A stretch of DNA of 64,000 nt from the NCBI GenBank assembly GCA_029248405.1, contig JAQWJJ010000016.1:124001-188000 (forward strand), given 5' to 3'. Shown here piece by piece: positions 15,220-23,842 of the stretch; within the stretch, counting starts at the first letter, position 1; every line of letters starts with the position of its first letter. Source of the stretch: Flavobacteriaceae bacterium. Its GTDB lineage: Bacteria; Bacteroidota; Bacteroidia; Flavobacteriales; Flavobacteriaceae. The notes under the pieces are model-generated. The model did not search any database, had not been told where the DNA came from, and saw nothing but the letters and a program-made list of their open reading frames with translations. Made by a program: the position numbers and the translations under genes.

Positions 15220-16563
15220 GTGAAAAACCTAATCGAAGATTTTATTGCTCAAGTAGCCAGTAAAAATCCAAATGAACCTGAGTTCATACAAGCGGTAACC
15301 GAAGTCGCTGAGACAGTGATCCCATTCATTGTTCAGAACGAGCGGTACCAAAACAAAAAGTTATTAGAGCGCATGGTCGAGCCTGAAAGAACCCTCATTT
15401 TTAGAGTTCCATGGACCGACGATGCTGGCGAGATTCATGTGAATCGTGGTTTTAGGATTGAATTTAATTCTGCCATTGGCCCATATAAGGGAGGCTTGCG
15501 CTTCCATCCTTCTGTAAACTTGAGCATTCTCAAATTTTTAGGATTTGAACAGGTTTTTAAAAACAGCCTGACCACTCTGCCTATGGGCGGCGGTAAGGGC
15601 GGAAGCGATTTTGATCCCAAGGGCAGGAGTGATGCAGAGGTGATGAGATTTTGTCAGAGTTTCATGACGGAGTTATCGCGTCATATCGGCGCCAATACGG
15701 ATGTCCCTGCCGGGGATATTGGTGTAGGCGGTCGTGAGATTGGTTATATGTTTGGTCAATACAAACGTCTGAGAAATGAATTTACTGGTGTTTTGACTGG
15801 AAAGGGCATGAGTTATGGCGGGTCTTTGATCCGTCCCGAAGCCACTGGCTATGGAAACGTTTACTTTGCTCAAAATATGCTCAAGACCAAAGGACAATCG
15901 TTTGAGGGCAAAACTGTGGTGATTTCAGGATCTGGAAATGTCGCGCAATACGCTGCAGAAAAGGCAACTCAACTGGGCGGCAAAGTTGTCACCATGTCTG
16001 ACTCGTCTGGATACATATATGATAAAGATGGTATAGATGCCGAAAAACTGGCCTTTGTCATGACCCTAAAGAATGAAAAGCGCGCCAGAATAAGTGGTTA
16101 TTTAAAGGCATACCCCGGGGCACAATTTGTCGCTGATAAGCGACCATGGGAAATTGCTTGCGACGTGGCTTTACCCTGTGCCACTCAAAATGAATTAGAT
16201 GGTGCCGAAGCTCAAAAACTGGTCGACCAGGGTTGTTTTTGTGTTGGAGAAGGAGCGAATATGCCATGTACGCCGGAGGCTATCGAAGTTTTCCATAAGG
16301 CCAAAATTTTGTTCAGCCCTGGAAAGGCCTCCAATGCAGGAGGAGTTGCGACTTCAGGACTAGAAATGTCTCAAAATTCTCTGCGCCTGAATTGGACCAG
16401 AGAAGAGGTAGACGAAAAACTGCACCACATCATGAATTCCATTCATGAGGCCTGCGTGACGTATGGTACAGATTCTGATGGCTACACAGACTATGTCAAA
16501 GGAGCCAATGTTGCGGGATTTGTAAAAGTCGCAGAAGCGATGATGGCTCAGGGCGTAGTTTAA
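15220..16563 (+). CDS. gdhA: NADP-specific glutamate dehydrogenase
   Basis: A GTG start at 15220 yields 447 residues, the same length as E. coli GdhA. The dimerisation and catalytic domain has GPYKGGLRFHPSVNLS, then LPMGGGKGGSDFDPKG with the catalytic Lys, and PAGDIGVGGREIGYM. The nucleotide-binding domain has VVISGSGNVAQYAAEK. It is the hexameric small-subunit type that assimilates ammonium by reductive amination of 2-oxoglutarate in the cytosol. It is transcribed alone: the upstream gene is divergent and a strong terminator follows. Confidence 0.95.
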   Translation: MKNLIEDFIAQVASKNPNEPEFIQAVTEVAETVIPFIVQNERYQNKKLLERMVEPERTLIFRVPWTDDAGEIHVNRGFRIEFNSAIGPYKGGLRFHPSVNLSILKFLGFEQVFKNSLTTLPMGGGKGGSDFDPKGRSDAEVMRFCQSFMTELSRHIGANTDVPAGDIGVGGREIGYMFGQYKRLRNEFTGVLTGKGMSYGGSLIRPEATGYGNVYFAQNMLKTKGQSFEGKTVVISGSGNVAQYAAEKATQLGGKVVTMSDSSGYIYDKDGIDAEKLAFVMTLKNEKRARISGYLKAYPGAQFVADKRPWEIACDVALPCATQNELDGAEAQKLVDQGCFCVGEGANMPCTPEAIEVFHKAKILFSPGKASNAGGVATSGLEMSQNSLRLNWTREEVDEKLHHIMNSIHEACVTYGTDSDGYTDYVKGANVAGFVKVAEAMMAQGVV

Positions 16564-16583
16564 GACACTGCCCTAACTATTTT

Positions 16584-16624
16584 AAAAAGCCAAAAGAGCC
16601 TCGAGCAGGCTCTTTTGGCTTTTT
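16584..16624 (+). terminator. Rho-independent terminator of gdhA
   Basis: A perfect 17-bp stem (16584-16600 with 16608-16624) encloses a 7-nt loop and ends in a T tract. The stem includes GCCAAAAGAGCC and its complement. Confidence 0.9.
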
Positions 16625-16717
16625 TATTCTGGACACTAGATTTCTTGATCAGGCTTATGGGGTTTCTACAATAAATGGTAATTTACGCAGTTCTTAATCA
16701 AGGATAGTGGAGTTCAT

Positions 16718-18997
16718 ATGAAACATCTTTTTTGGGTTATAGGATTTTGGTTTGTTGGGCAAACACATGCCCAAAACTATCAGGAGACTTGGACAGGTTT
16801 TTTTTCTTTTGTCTCGATAAAAGATGTCGCGCAGAGCGATGATCGGATTTATGTGGCTTCCGAAAATGCGGTCTATTCTTTCGACATATGGTCTGGCGAT
16901 ATTGAAACCCTGACAACCATCAATGGTTTGAGTGGTGAGTCCATAACGGAGATTCATTACAGCCCCTCATACGGTCTTTTGCTCATCGGTCACGACAATG
17001 GCCTCATTGAACTATTAATCGATGGGAGTGACCAGGTTGTGCAGGTGGTTGACATCCTAGAAAAGCCCAGCATACCCCCGAATATCAAAAAAATCAATCA
17101 CTTTTACGAGTTTGGAACGCAACTGTATATTGCTACAGATTACGGCATTTCAGTATTCAATCTCAGCGCCTTAGAATTTGGAGACACCTATTATATTGGG
17201 GATCTGGGGACGACCATGAGCATCACACAAACCACGATTCTCGAGCCTTATATTTATGCATCTTCCGCACAAACGGGCATCAAAAGGGCGTTGCTAGAGG
17301 GGCCAGATTTGATCAATTTTAATTCATGGGAGTCGGTCGTTCAGGGTGGCGTTCTTGGTGTACAGACACTCAATGACGCTGTTTATTTTGCCCGAACCAA
17401 TCAACGTGTTTTGCGGTTGGCCCCAGAGCCAGCTCAGGTTATGGCAGACTTTGGCTCTGATCCCATTGTTGACTTCCGTGTTCACTTGAATGTTCTGACC
17501 ATCACTACAGAACAACGCATCCATACCTATGGAGGGGATTTCAGCCCGCTTCAGACCATTGACCTTTCGAGTGATATTGACGATCAGTGGACGGTTGGAC
17601 TTGGTTATGCAGATGTGGTATATGGAGGCACCAACGAGAGGGGTTTATTTCGTAAAACGACTGATAATACTATGTTGGAGGCTATTGTCCCTCAAGGCCC
17701 CATCCGAAACGATCCTTTTGCCATCGATGCTACACCGGGCCTATTATGGGTCGGGTTCGGTGATGTGACAGTGAGCTTTAATCCCTACCCTCTGAGCTAC
17801 AAAGGGCTCAGTCGTTATCAGGATCAGGAGTGGCTGAATATTCCGGCCACAGAGCTTTTGGGGGCGAGCGATATTGTCAATGTCAAAATCAATCCAAAAA
17901 ATCCTGAAGAGGTTTTTTGCTCTTCTTTTCAATTTGGCTTACTGAAAATCACCAATGGTGTTCCGGAGATTCTTTATAATGAATCAAACAGTCCTCTGGC
18001 TCCTCCGTTGGACAATCCGGCGGCTGGATTGAGGATCTATGGCGCCGATTTTGATCGAGACAATAACATGTGGTTTGTGCAAACTAAGGCAGAAGAGGGC
18101 TTGGTGCGTTTGTCACCCTCTGGTCAGATGGGGCGTATCGATCTCACAGACATCATCAACCCAGAAGATGAGTTGGCCTTAACCGATGTTCAAGTGAGTC
18201 GCGAAGGGTATGTGTTTTTTGGCTCTGCACAAAATGGTTTGATTGGATTCAATCCCAATAACGGCAGCTTTAATCGCATTACAGAAGGGGCTGGTAACGG
18301 CAATTTGCCTTCCACAGATGTGCGCACACTGGCTTTTGATACTTCTAATCGTCTCTGGATAGGGACGCGTGAGGGGTTGAGGGTGTTGTATAATGTCACA
18401 GGGTTTTTTCAAAGTGGCAATGCCGCTCAGGCCCAATCCATTATCATTCTTGAAGATGGGGTGGCACAAGAGCTGCTTTTCCAGCAATCCGTGACCGATA
18501 TTGAGGTGGACGGATCCAATAACAAATGGATAGCAACGGCAAGTTCGGGCGTGTTTTATCTTTCGTCCAATGGCCAAGAAACGCTGTTGCGTTTTACCAA
18601 GGACAATTCTCCATTGCCTTCTAACAATGTTCAAGATATTGCTATTGACGATAGTACTGGCCGTGTCTATTTTGCCACAACTAAGGGTTTGGTTGCGTAC
18701 GAAGGAACAGCGACAGAGGGACGTGATGATTTAGCAGGCGCCTATGCATTTCCTAATCCTGTTCGGCCGGATTTCAAAGGTTCTGTGACTATAGATGGCT
18801 TGAGTTCAGGCGCTACTGTAAAAATTACAGACGTCACTGGAAATTTGGTTCATGAAGCGACCAGTCAAGGCGGGAGTGTGTTATGGGATACCAGTGCATT
18901 TGGCCGTTACAAAGTGGCTTCGGGGGTTTATTTTGTGCTGATTACGGCACAAGACGCCATTGAAACGAAAGTCCTTAAGATCATGATTGTTCGCTAA
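16718..18997 (+). CDS. porZ: PorZ-like type IX secretion protein (beta-propeller with T9SS sorting domain)
   Basis: The 759-residue protein has a cleavable signal peptide (ending QTHAQ). Two seven-bladed-propeller regions of two-component-regulator type follow. Recurring I-x-x-A-S-x-N-A/G-V-Y and D-V/I-R-T-L-A-F-D-x-x-x-R-L-W-I-G-T-x-x-G-L units are visible; an example is NRLWIGTREGLRVLY. Residues about 675-759 form a T9SS type A sorting domain (AYAFPNPVRP, VKITDVTGNLV, LWDT, ASGVYFVLI). In Porphyromonas, PorZ sits on the surface with PorU and supplies anionic LPS to T9SS cargo. The stop overlaps the recO ATG by 1 bp (TAATG). Confidence 0.8.
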   Translation: MKHLFWVIGFWFVGQTHAQNYQETWTGFFSFVSIKDVAQSDDRIYVASENAVYSFDIWSGDIETLTTINGLSGESITEIHYSPSYGLLLIGHDNGLIELLIDGSDQVVQVVDILEKPSIPPNIKKINHFYEFGTQLYIATDYGISVFNLSALEFGDTYYIGDLGTTMSITQTTILEPYIYASSAQTGIKRALLEGPDLINFNSWESVVQGGVLGVQTLNDAVYFARTNQRVLRLAPEPAQVMADFGSDPIVDFRVHLNVLTITTEQRIHTYGGDFSPLQTIDLSSDIDDQWTVGLGYADVVYGGTNERGLFRKTTDNTMLEAIVPQGPIRNDPFAIDATPGLLWVGFGDVTVSFNPYPLSYKGLSRYQDQEWLNIPATELLGASDIVNVKINPKNPEEVFCSSFQFGLLKITNGVPEILYNESNSPLAPPLDNPAAGLRIYGADFDRDNNMWFVQTKAEEGLVRLSPSGQMGRIDLTDIINPEDELALTDVQVSREGYVFFGSAQNGLIGFNPNNGSFNRITEGAGNGNLPSTDVRTLAFDTSNRLWIGTREGLRVLYNVTGFFQSGNAAQAQSIIILEDGVAQELLFQQSVTDIEVDGSNNKWIATASSGVFYLSSNGQETLLRFTKDNSPLPSNNVQDIAIDDSTGRVYFATTKGLVAYEGTATEGRDDLAGAYAFPNPVRPDFKGSVTIDGLSSGATVKITDVTGNLVHEATSQGGSVLWDTSAFGRYKVASGVYFVLITAQDAIETKVLKIMIVR

Positions 18998-19716
18998 TGC
19001 GTGTCTCGACGCAAGCCATAGTCCTGACCAGCGTTAAATACGGCGAAGCCGATATGATCGTCAGTTGTTTTACCCAAACGGCAGGACTCAAATCTTATAT
19101 GTTGCGTGGAATTTTTAAGTCGAGAAAAGGAAAATTTAGACCGGCTATGTTTCAGCCGCTGACCCAACTCAGTGTTGAAGCAATTCACAAAGATAAAGGC
19201 ACTTTAGAACGTCTTGTTGACGCCAAAGTCACAGCAAATTATTCATCACTGCACAGCGACTTAGCAAAAAGCTCTCAGGTGATGTTTTTGTCTGAAATAT
19301 TGAAAATGAGCATTCAAGAGCACGAGTCGAATCCTCAATTATTTTCATTTTTGTCCTCGGCGCTCGTGGGTCTTGACCAAGCCAAAAAGACCACAAATCA
19401 TCACTTAAAGATCTTGCTTGATTTGACCCGATATTTGGGTTTTTATCCCGATTTCAACCAAAGTGACGGGCCGCTGTTTAATGCCGTTGATGGTGTTTTT
19501 CAGAGGACTCATCAAGACTTAGACTTGAGTGGATTATCTGTGTCTCAGGACCTCACTCAGTTGCACGTGACCTCATTTGAATCATGTGGACAACTCGAAT
19601 TGAATCGGACCAGCCGTTCTGCGCTACTGGCCTTGTTGCTTGAGTATTACCAATACCATGTGCAAGGGTTTAGAAAACCGAAATCACTTGAAGTGTTTGA
19701 CCAGATTTTTCATTAG
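18997..19716 (+). CDS. recO: DNA repair protein RecO
   Basis: The 239-residue protein has an N-terminal OB fold starting MRVSTQAIVLTSVKYGEADMI, the classic RecO opening, and a helical C-terminal domain (residues about 85-235) containing LLLDLTRYLGFYPDF. RecO helps RecR load RecA on SSB-coated single-stranded DNA in recombinational repair. As in many Bacteroidota, the four zinc cysteines known from some RecO proteins are absent. Its start overlaps the porZ stop and its stop overlaps that of ppc on the opposite strand by 4 bp. Confidence 0.9.
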   Translation: MRVSTQAIVLTSVKYGEADMIVSCFTQTAGLKSYMLRGIFKSRKGKFRPAMFQPLTQLSVEAIHKDKGTLERLVDAKVTANYSSLHSDLAKSSQVMFLSEILKMSIQEHESNPQLFSFLSSALVGLDQAKKTTNHHLKILLDLTRYLGFYPDFNQSDGPLFNAVDGVFQRTHQDLDLSGLSVSQDLTQLHVTSFESCGQLELNRTSRSALLALLLEYYQYHVQGFRKPKSLEVFDQIFH

Positions 19717-22280
19717 GCGCTGTTGCGACTCGCATTGATATTCCCGAATAATGACCTTGTCACCATCTTTTCATAAACTTCAAGGCGCTCGGTGTTTGTT
19801 CCGGTTTGTTTGATTTGGTGGATGGCTCTAAGGGCATATTGTTGAATGGTCAATAGGGGCAAAACAATGCTTTCTCTCACGGCGATAGAAGCCCGCATGG
19901 CACGACTGTCTTCCATAAGATCATCCTGGCCGGACACCTCCAAAATAAGGGTTTTGGTGCGCTCAAACTCCTCAAAAATCTGCTCCCAAAATAGGCCAAA
20001 TTCGGGATCATCTTTAAGGTAGGCAGTAAGCGGAAAAAAACTCTTGGTCAAACTCATCATGCTATTTTCCATCAGTGTTCTGAAAAATGATGATTCTTGG
20101 AACAAACTTTTTATTTGATCCATTCGCCCTTCTTTAGAGAGGGCCTCAAGGGCGATGCCAACACCATAAAATCCTGGAACATTCTGTTTGAGTTGGCTCC
20201 AACTGCCCACAAATGGAATGGCTCGCAGATCGCTGAAATTCAACTCACTGGCTTTGCCTCGCTTGGATGGTCTGCTGCCAATATTGGTTTTGGCATAATA
20301 CTTTAAAGTGCTGATTTGCTCCAAATAAGGTAAGAATTTTGGGTGGTTTTTGAAGTCTTGATAGGCTTGATGGCTCAGTTCTGCTAGTCGTTCAAGAATT
20401 TCTCGTTGCTCTTGATTGAGGTGTCCTTGTTCTTGATCAAAGACTTCATTGGCAATGCCTGAACTGATCAATTGTTCGATATTATATTGACACGAATCAA
20501 TGGTGCCAAAATTAGAACTGATGGTTTGTCCTTGAATGGTCAGTTGGACTTGCTCATGTTCGATCGTATTGCCAAGGGAGGCGTAAAATTGATGTGTTTT
20601 TCCGCCACCTCTAGCAGGAGGCCCGCCTCGTCCATCAAAAAACAAAGCTGTGACACCATGCTCTCGAGAAATTTCAGTCAATCGTTCTTTGGCTTTGAAT
20701 ATGGCCCAGTTGGCCATGAGGTATCCACCGTCCTTTGTGCCATCGCTAAAACCCAACATAATGGACTGCTTATCCCCTCTTCTGCGCAGATGGTTGCGGT
20801 ACTCAGGCAAATTGTAAAGTTTGGCCATCACCTGATGGGCCACGCTCAAGTCTTCTATAGTTTCGAATAATGGAATCACATCTGCGCTAGGCTTTTCCCA
20901 GTCACACAGGCGAAGCATCGTATACGCTTCTATGACATTGAGCGCACTGCCGTTATGACTGATGATGTAACGATTACACGCCTGTTCCCCATTTTGTGCT
21001 TGAATGGCTTTCATGGCATAAATCGATTCTATGGTTTCTCGAGCCATGGACTCCTCAAGCTTATTAGGGTCAATAATGCCGGTACAATTGGTGAGAAAGT
21101 CAATTTTTTCGTCCTCCGTTTGGGCATGGTATTCAGCGGTAATAATTGACGGTTCTGTCGCAGAAATAGCCGCAATGACCTGGCTATGGATGGTTGAATC
21201 TTGCCGTATATCAAGAGTCGCAAAGTAAAAGCCAAACAGCTTCATCTTCCCGATAAGGTCGGTCACTAAAAAAACAAATAGGCCCTGATGTTCTTGTTCA
21301 AGCAGTGCCTTGAGTATTTGGAGATCCGAAATAAATTCTTCGGTTCTGTCTGTTTTTGCTGCAGGATTGTGTGCCAATTCCTGCATTAGTTTTTGTTCCA
21401 GAGCGATCACCATGGGTTCTGCGTTGGCAAAAGTGATGCGGCGGCGCATTTTTCGGACATCTTTGTGGTAATTCTTGAGTACAGTCATGCGCAATCGCTC
21501 AGCGACTTTGAGCGTGATTTCTGCCGTTACAAAGGGATTTCCATCTCGATCACCTCCCGGCCAAAATCCAAGGTTTATGATCTCATTAGGCATGGGTTCT
21601 CCATCAAAAATATTGTTTTGGATGTAGTCATAAATATGATGTGCAGCATGGTAAAAAACATTTTCTAAATACCAAATAAGACTGATCGCTTCATCAAAAG
21701 GAGAGGGCTTAGTTTTCTTGAAGAATGGAGTTTTACCCAATTGGGCCAAGAGTGTTTTGATCCGCTCTAACTGATTTTTTTCGATAGCTTTTGCCAAATC
21801 CGTAATGATTCCCAGGACAGAGCCAGGGTAAAATTGCGTGGGGTGCGCCGTAAGTACTGTGCGGACCTTAAAGCGTTTTAAATACTCCTTTAGAGCCGGT
21901 TTCTGATTTATGGCTTCCGCTTCTTCTTTGACACTGCGCAGTGTTCCTCGGCCATCCATATTATTGATAATGGGAAAGGTCGCCTCTTCAATGGCATCAA
22001 AAAGCACAACTTGTCGCTCTATGTATTGAATGAATTGGAACAATAAATTAATTTGTTCTTCAGCCGAAAAATGATTTCTGTATTGATCAAAAAATGCGGC
22101 AACAATTTCTGTTGGGTTTTTATGCTCTGCGAAACCTTTTTGACAAACCTCCTGGAAAAGAGGCAGAAGGACCCCAGTATTGCTGATCGCATCGAAGGGG
22201 AGGGTCATGAAAATACTGTTGTAAATCTGGTACTTTGAGAGTACGTGTTTCTGAAATCGTTCTTCTTTGGTCTGCTTCAT
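19713..22280 (-). CDS. ppc: phosphoenolpyruvate carboxylase
   Basis: The 855-residue protein is close to the bacterial PEPC length of 850-950. Catalytic landmarks are RTVLTAHPTQFYPG (active-site His), WPGGDRDGNPFVTAE, MLGFSDGTKDGGYL and FFDGRGGPPARGGGKTH, the glycine-rich loop with catalytic Arg. It carboxylates PEP to oxaloacetate to refill the TCA cycle, in the cytosol. It lies 70 bp downstream of the dicarboxylate-type transporter gene on the same strand, and together with acs farther upstream suggests a C2/C4-acid theme. Confidence 0.95.
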   Translation of the reverse strand: MKQTKEERFQKHVLSKYQIYNSIFMTLPFDAISNTGVLLPLFQEVCQKGFAEHKNPTEIVAAFFDQYRNHFSAEEQINLLFQFIQYIERQVVLFDAIEEATFPIINNMDGRGTLRSVKEEAEAINQKPALKEYLKRFKVRTVLTAHPTQFYPGSVLGIITDLAKAIEKNQLERIKTLLAQLGKTPFFKKTKPSPFDEAISLIWYLENVFYHAAHHIYDYIQNNIFDGEPMPNEIINLGFWPGGDRDGNPFVTAEITLKVAERLRMTVLKNYHKDVRKMRRRITFANAEPMVIALEQKLMQELAHNPAAKTDRTEEFISDLQILKALLEQEHQGLFVFLVTDLIGKMKLFGFYFATLDIRQDSTIHSQVIAAISATEPSIITAEYHAQTEDEKIDFLTNCTGIIDPNKLEESMARETIESIYAMKAIQAQNGEQACNRYIISHNGSALNVIEAYTMLRLCDWEKPSADVIPLFETIEDLSVAHQVMAKLYNLPEYRNHLRRRGDKQSIMLGFSDGTKDGGYLMANWAIFKAKERLTEISREHGVTALFFDGRGGPPARGGGKTHQFYASLGNTIEHEQVQLTIQGQTISSNFGTIDSCQYNIEQLISSGIANEVFDQEQGHLNQEQREILERLAELSHQAYQDFKNHPKFLPYLEQISTLKYYAKTNIGSRPSKRGKASELNFSDLRAIPFVGSWSQLKQNVPGFYGVGIALEALSKEGRMDQIKSLFQESSFFRTLMENSMMSLTKSFFPLTAYLKDDPEFGLFWEQIFEEFERTKTLILEVSGQDDLMEDSRAMRASIAVRESIVLPLLTIQQYALRAIHQIKQTGTNTERLEVYEKMVTRSLFGNINASRNSA

Positions 22281-22350
22281 CTGGAGTAGTTCAGTGGCAA
22301 AGTTATTGATTTTAGGCCTGATTTGAGCAGCAATGACCAGTCAAGGTTGA

Positions 22351-23781
22351 TCAAGCGAACACTAACGGAAGGAGGAACCAAGAAAAACACAGTAACAAAA
22401 CAATTGCTATGATATTGAGCAAGACACCAGATTTCACCATTTGTGGCACCGAGACATGCCCACTGGCGAAGACAATTGCATTTGGCGGTGTGGCCATGGG
22501 CAACATAAACGCGCAGCTGGAGGCCAGTGTGATGGGAATAATGAGGGAAAGGACGGGACTGCCTAGTCCTAAGGCGATTCCGGCGATGACGGGCAGGAAT
22601 ACCGTAATCAAGGCCACATTACTCATGAGTTCAGTCATGAAAAGAACCAATATGATCAATGCGATGGTGGTCATAGTGGCTGTCCAATGGTCATTGGCCG
22701 CCACAAACTGTTGGATGGCTTCAATGAATCCAGCTTGAGACAATGCGTCCGCAAGGGCTAGTCCGCCGCCAAATAAAATTAGGATGCCCCAAGGCAAATT
22801 TTTAGTGTCTTCCCATTGCAAAATAAAGGGTTTTTTACTCCGAGGTATCGGGACGACAAACAAAGCAACGGCACTGATCATGGCGATCAAGGTGTCGGTC
22901 AAATGAAGTGAAGGCAACCAGATGTTGATGGTACTGCGCAGCATCCAAAGTAGCGCAGTCAATAAAAAAATAAGCAGGACTATGCGTTCTTTGGCCTTCA
23001 TTTTTCCAAGCTTGTTCAGTGCTTCATTCACTATTGCGGATGTTTCTTCTACAGTACCCAAATGACTCGGGTAACACCAATAGACGATTACAACATAGGC
23101 CAATATTAAGAGCACGATAGAAAATGGAACGCCGAAGGTCATCCATTGAAAAAAACCAATATCAATCTGGTATTGTTGGTTCAAAAATGCCAACATCACG
23201 CTGTTCGGTGGTGTGCCAATAAGGGTCGCCATACCGCCAATGTTAGCAGCAGCAGCAATACCCAGCATAAGAGACAAGGCAAACCGGCGGTATTTCTTTT
23301 TGTTTTTTTGCTTGCTTTTGGTCATTAAGGAGATCACTGATAACGCAATGGGGAGCATCACAACGGTACTGGCTGTATTCGAAATCCACATAGATAAAAT
23401 GGCTGTAGCGATCATGAAACCCAGCACAATTCCGTTGGCGTTAGTTCCTGTAATGCGCACAATGTTCAGGGCGAATCTTTTGTGCAGTTTGACTTTTTCT
23501 AAAGCTAGGGCGATGACAAACCCGCCAAAAAACAGAAAAACAATAGGATTGGCATAGTGTTGGGTCACGGCACTAACTGAAGCAATGCCCAATAATGGAA
23601 AGAGGGCTATCGGCAAGAGGGCGGTGACAGACAAAGAAACTGCTTCGCCGATCCACCAGATGACCATCCAAAGAGCGCTGGCCATGACTTTGTCCATAAG
23701 TGGGGTAAAAATTCCTTCAGGCCAAAGGCATATGATCAGGGCCACCAAAGGACCAAGGATTAATGTAATTTTCTGCCGCAT
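22351..23781 (-). CDS. SLC13/DASS-family sodium:carboxylate symporter
   Basis: The 476-residue protein has about 11-12 hydrophobic helices. The two Ser-Asn-Thr-type signatures of the divalent anion:Na+ symporter family are present: MWISNTASTVVMLPIAL in the first repeat and ELMSNVALITVFLPVIAG in the second. The opening IWWIGEAVSLSVTALLPI is also typical. Substrates of the family include succinate, malate, citrate and sulfate. Lying between a TonB receptor and ppc, a C4-dicarboxylate is a sensible guess, but this is not shown by sequence. Confidence 0.85.
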   Translation of the reverse strand: MRQKITLILGPLVALIICLWPEGIFTPLMDKVMASALWMVIWWIGEAVSLSVTALLPIALFPLLGIASVSAVTQHYANPIVFLFFGGFVIALALEKVKLHKRFALNIVRITGTNANGIVLGFMIATAILSMWISNTASTVVMLPIALSVISLMTKSKQKNKKKYRRFALSLMLGIAAAANIGGMATLIGTPPNSVMLAFLNQQYQIDIGFFQWMTFGVPFSIVLLILAYVVIVYWCYPSHLGTVEETSAIVNEALNKLGKMKAKERIVLLIFLLTALLWMLRSTINIWLPSLHLTDTLIAMISAVALFVVPIPRSKKPFILQWEDTKNLPWGILILFGGGLALADALSQAGFIEAIQQFVAANDHWTATMTTIALIILVLFMTELMSNVALITVFLPVIAGIALGLGSPVLSLIIPITLASSCAFMLPMATPPNAIVFASGHVSVPQMVKSGVLLNIIAIVLLLCFSWFLLPLVFA

Positions 23782-23842
23782 TGCACTATTTATACCCGTG
23801 AAAGTTAACTTTTTAAACGAAAAAGTCGATCAATCTTGAAAA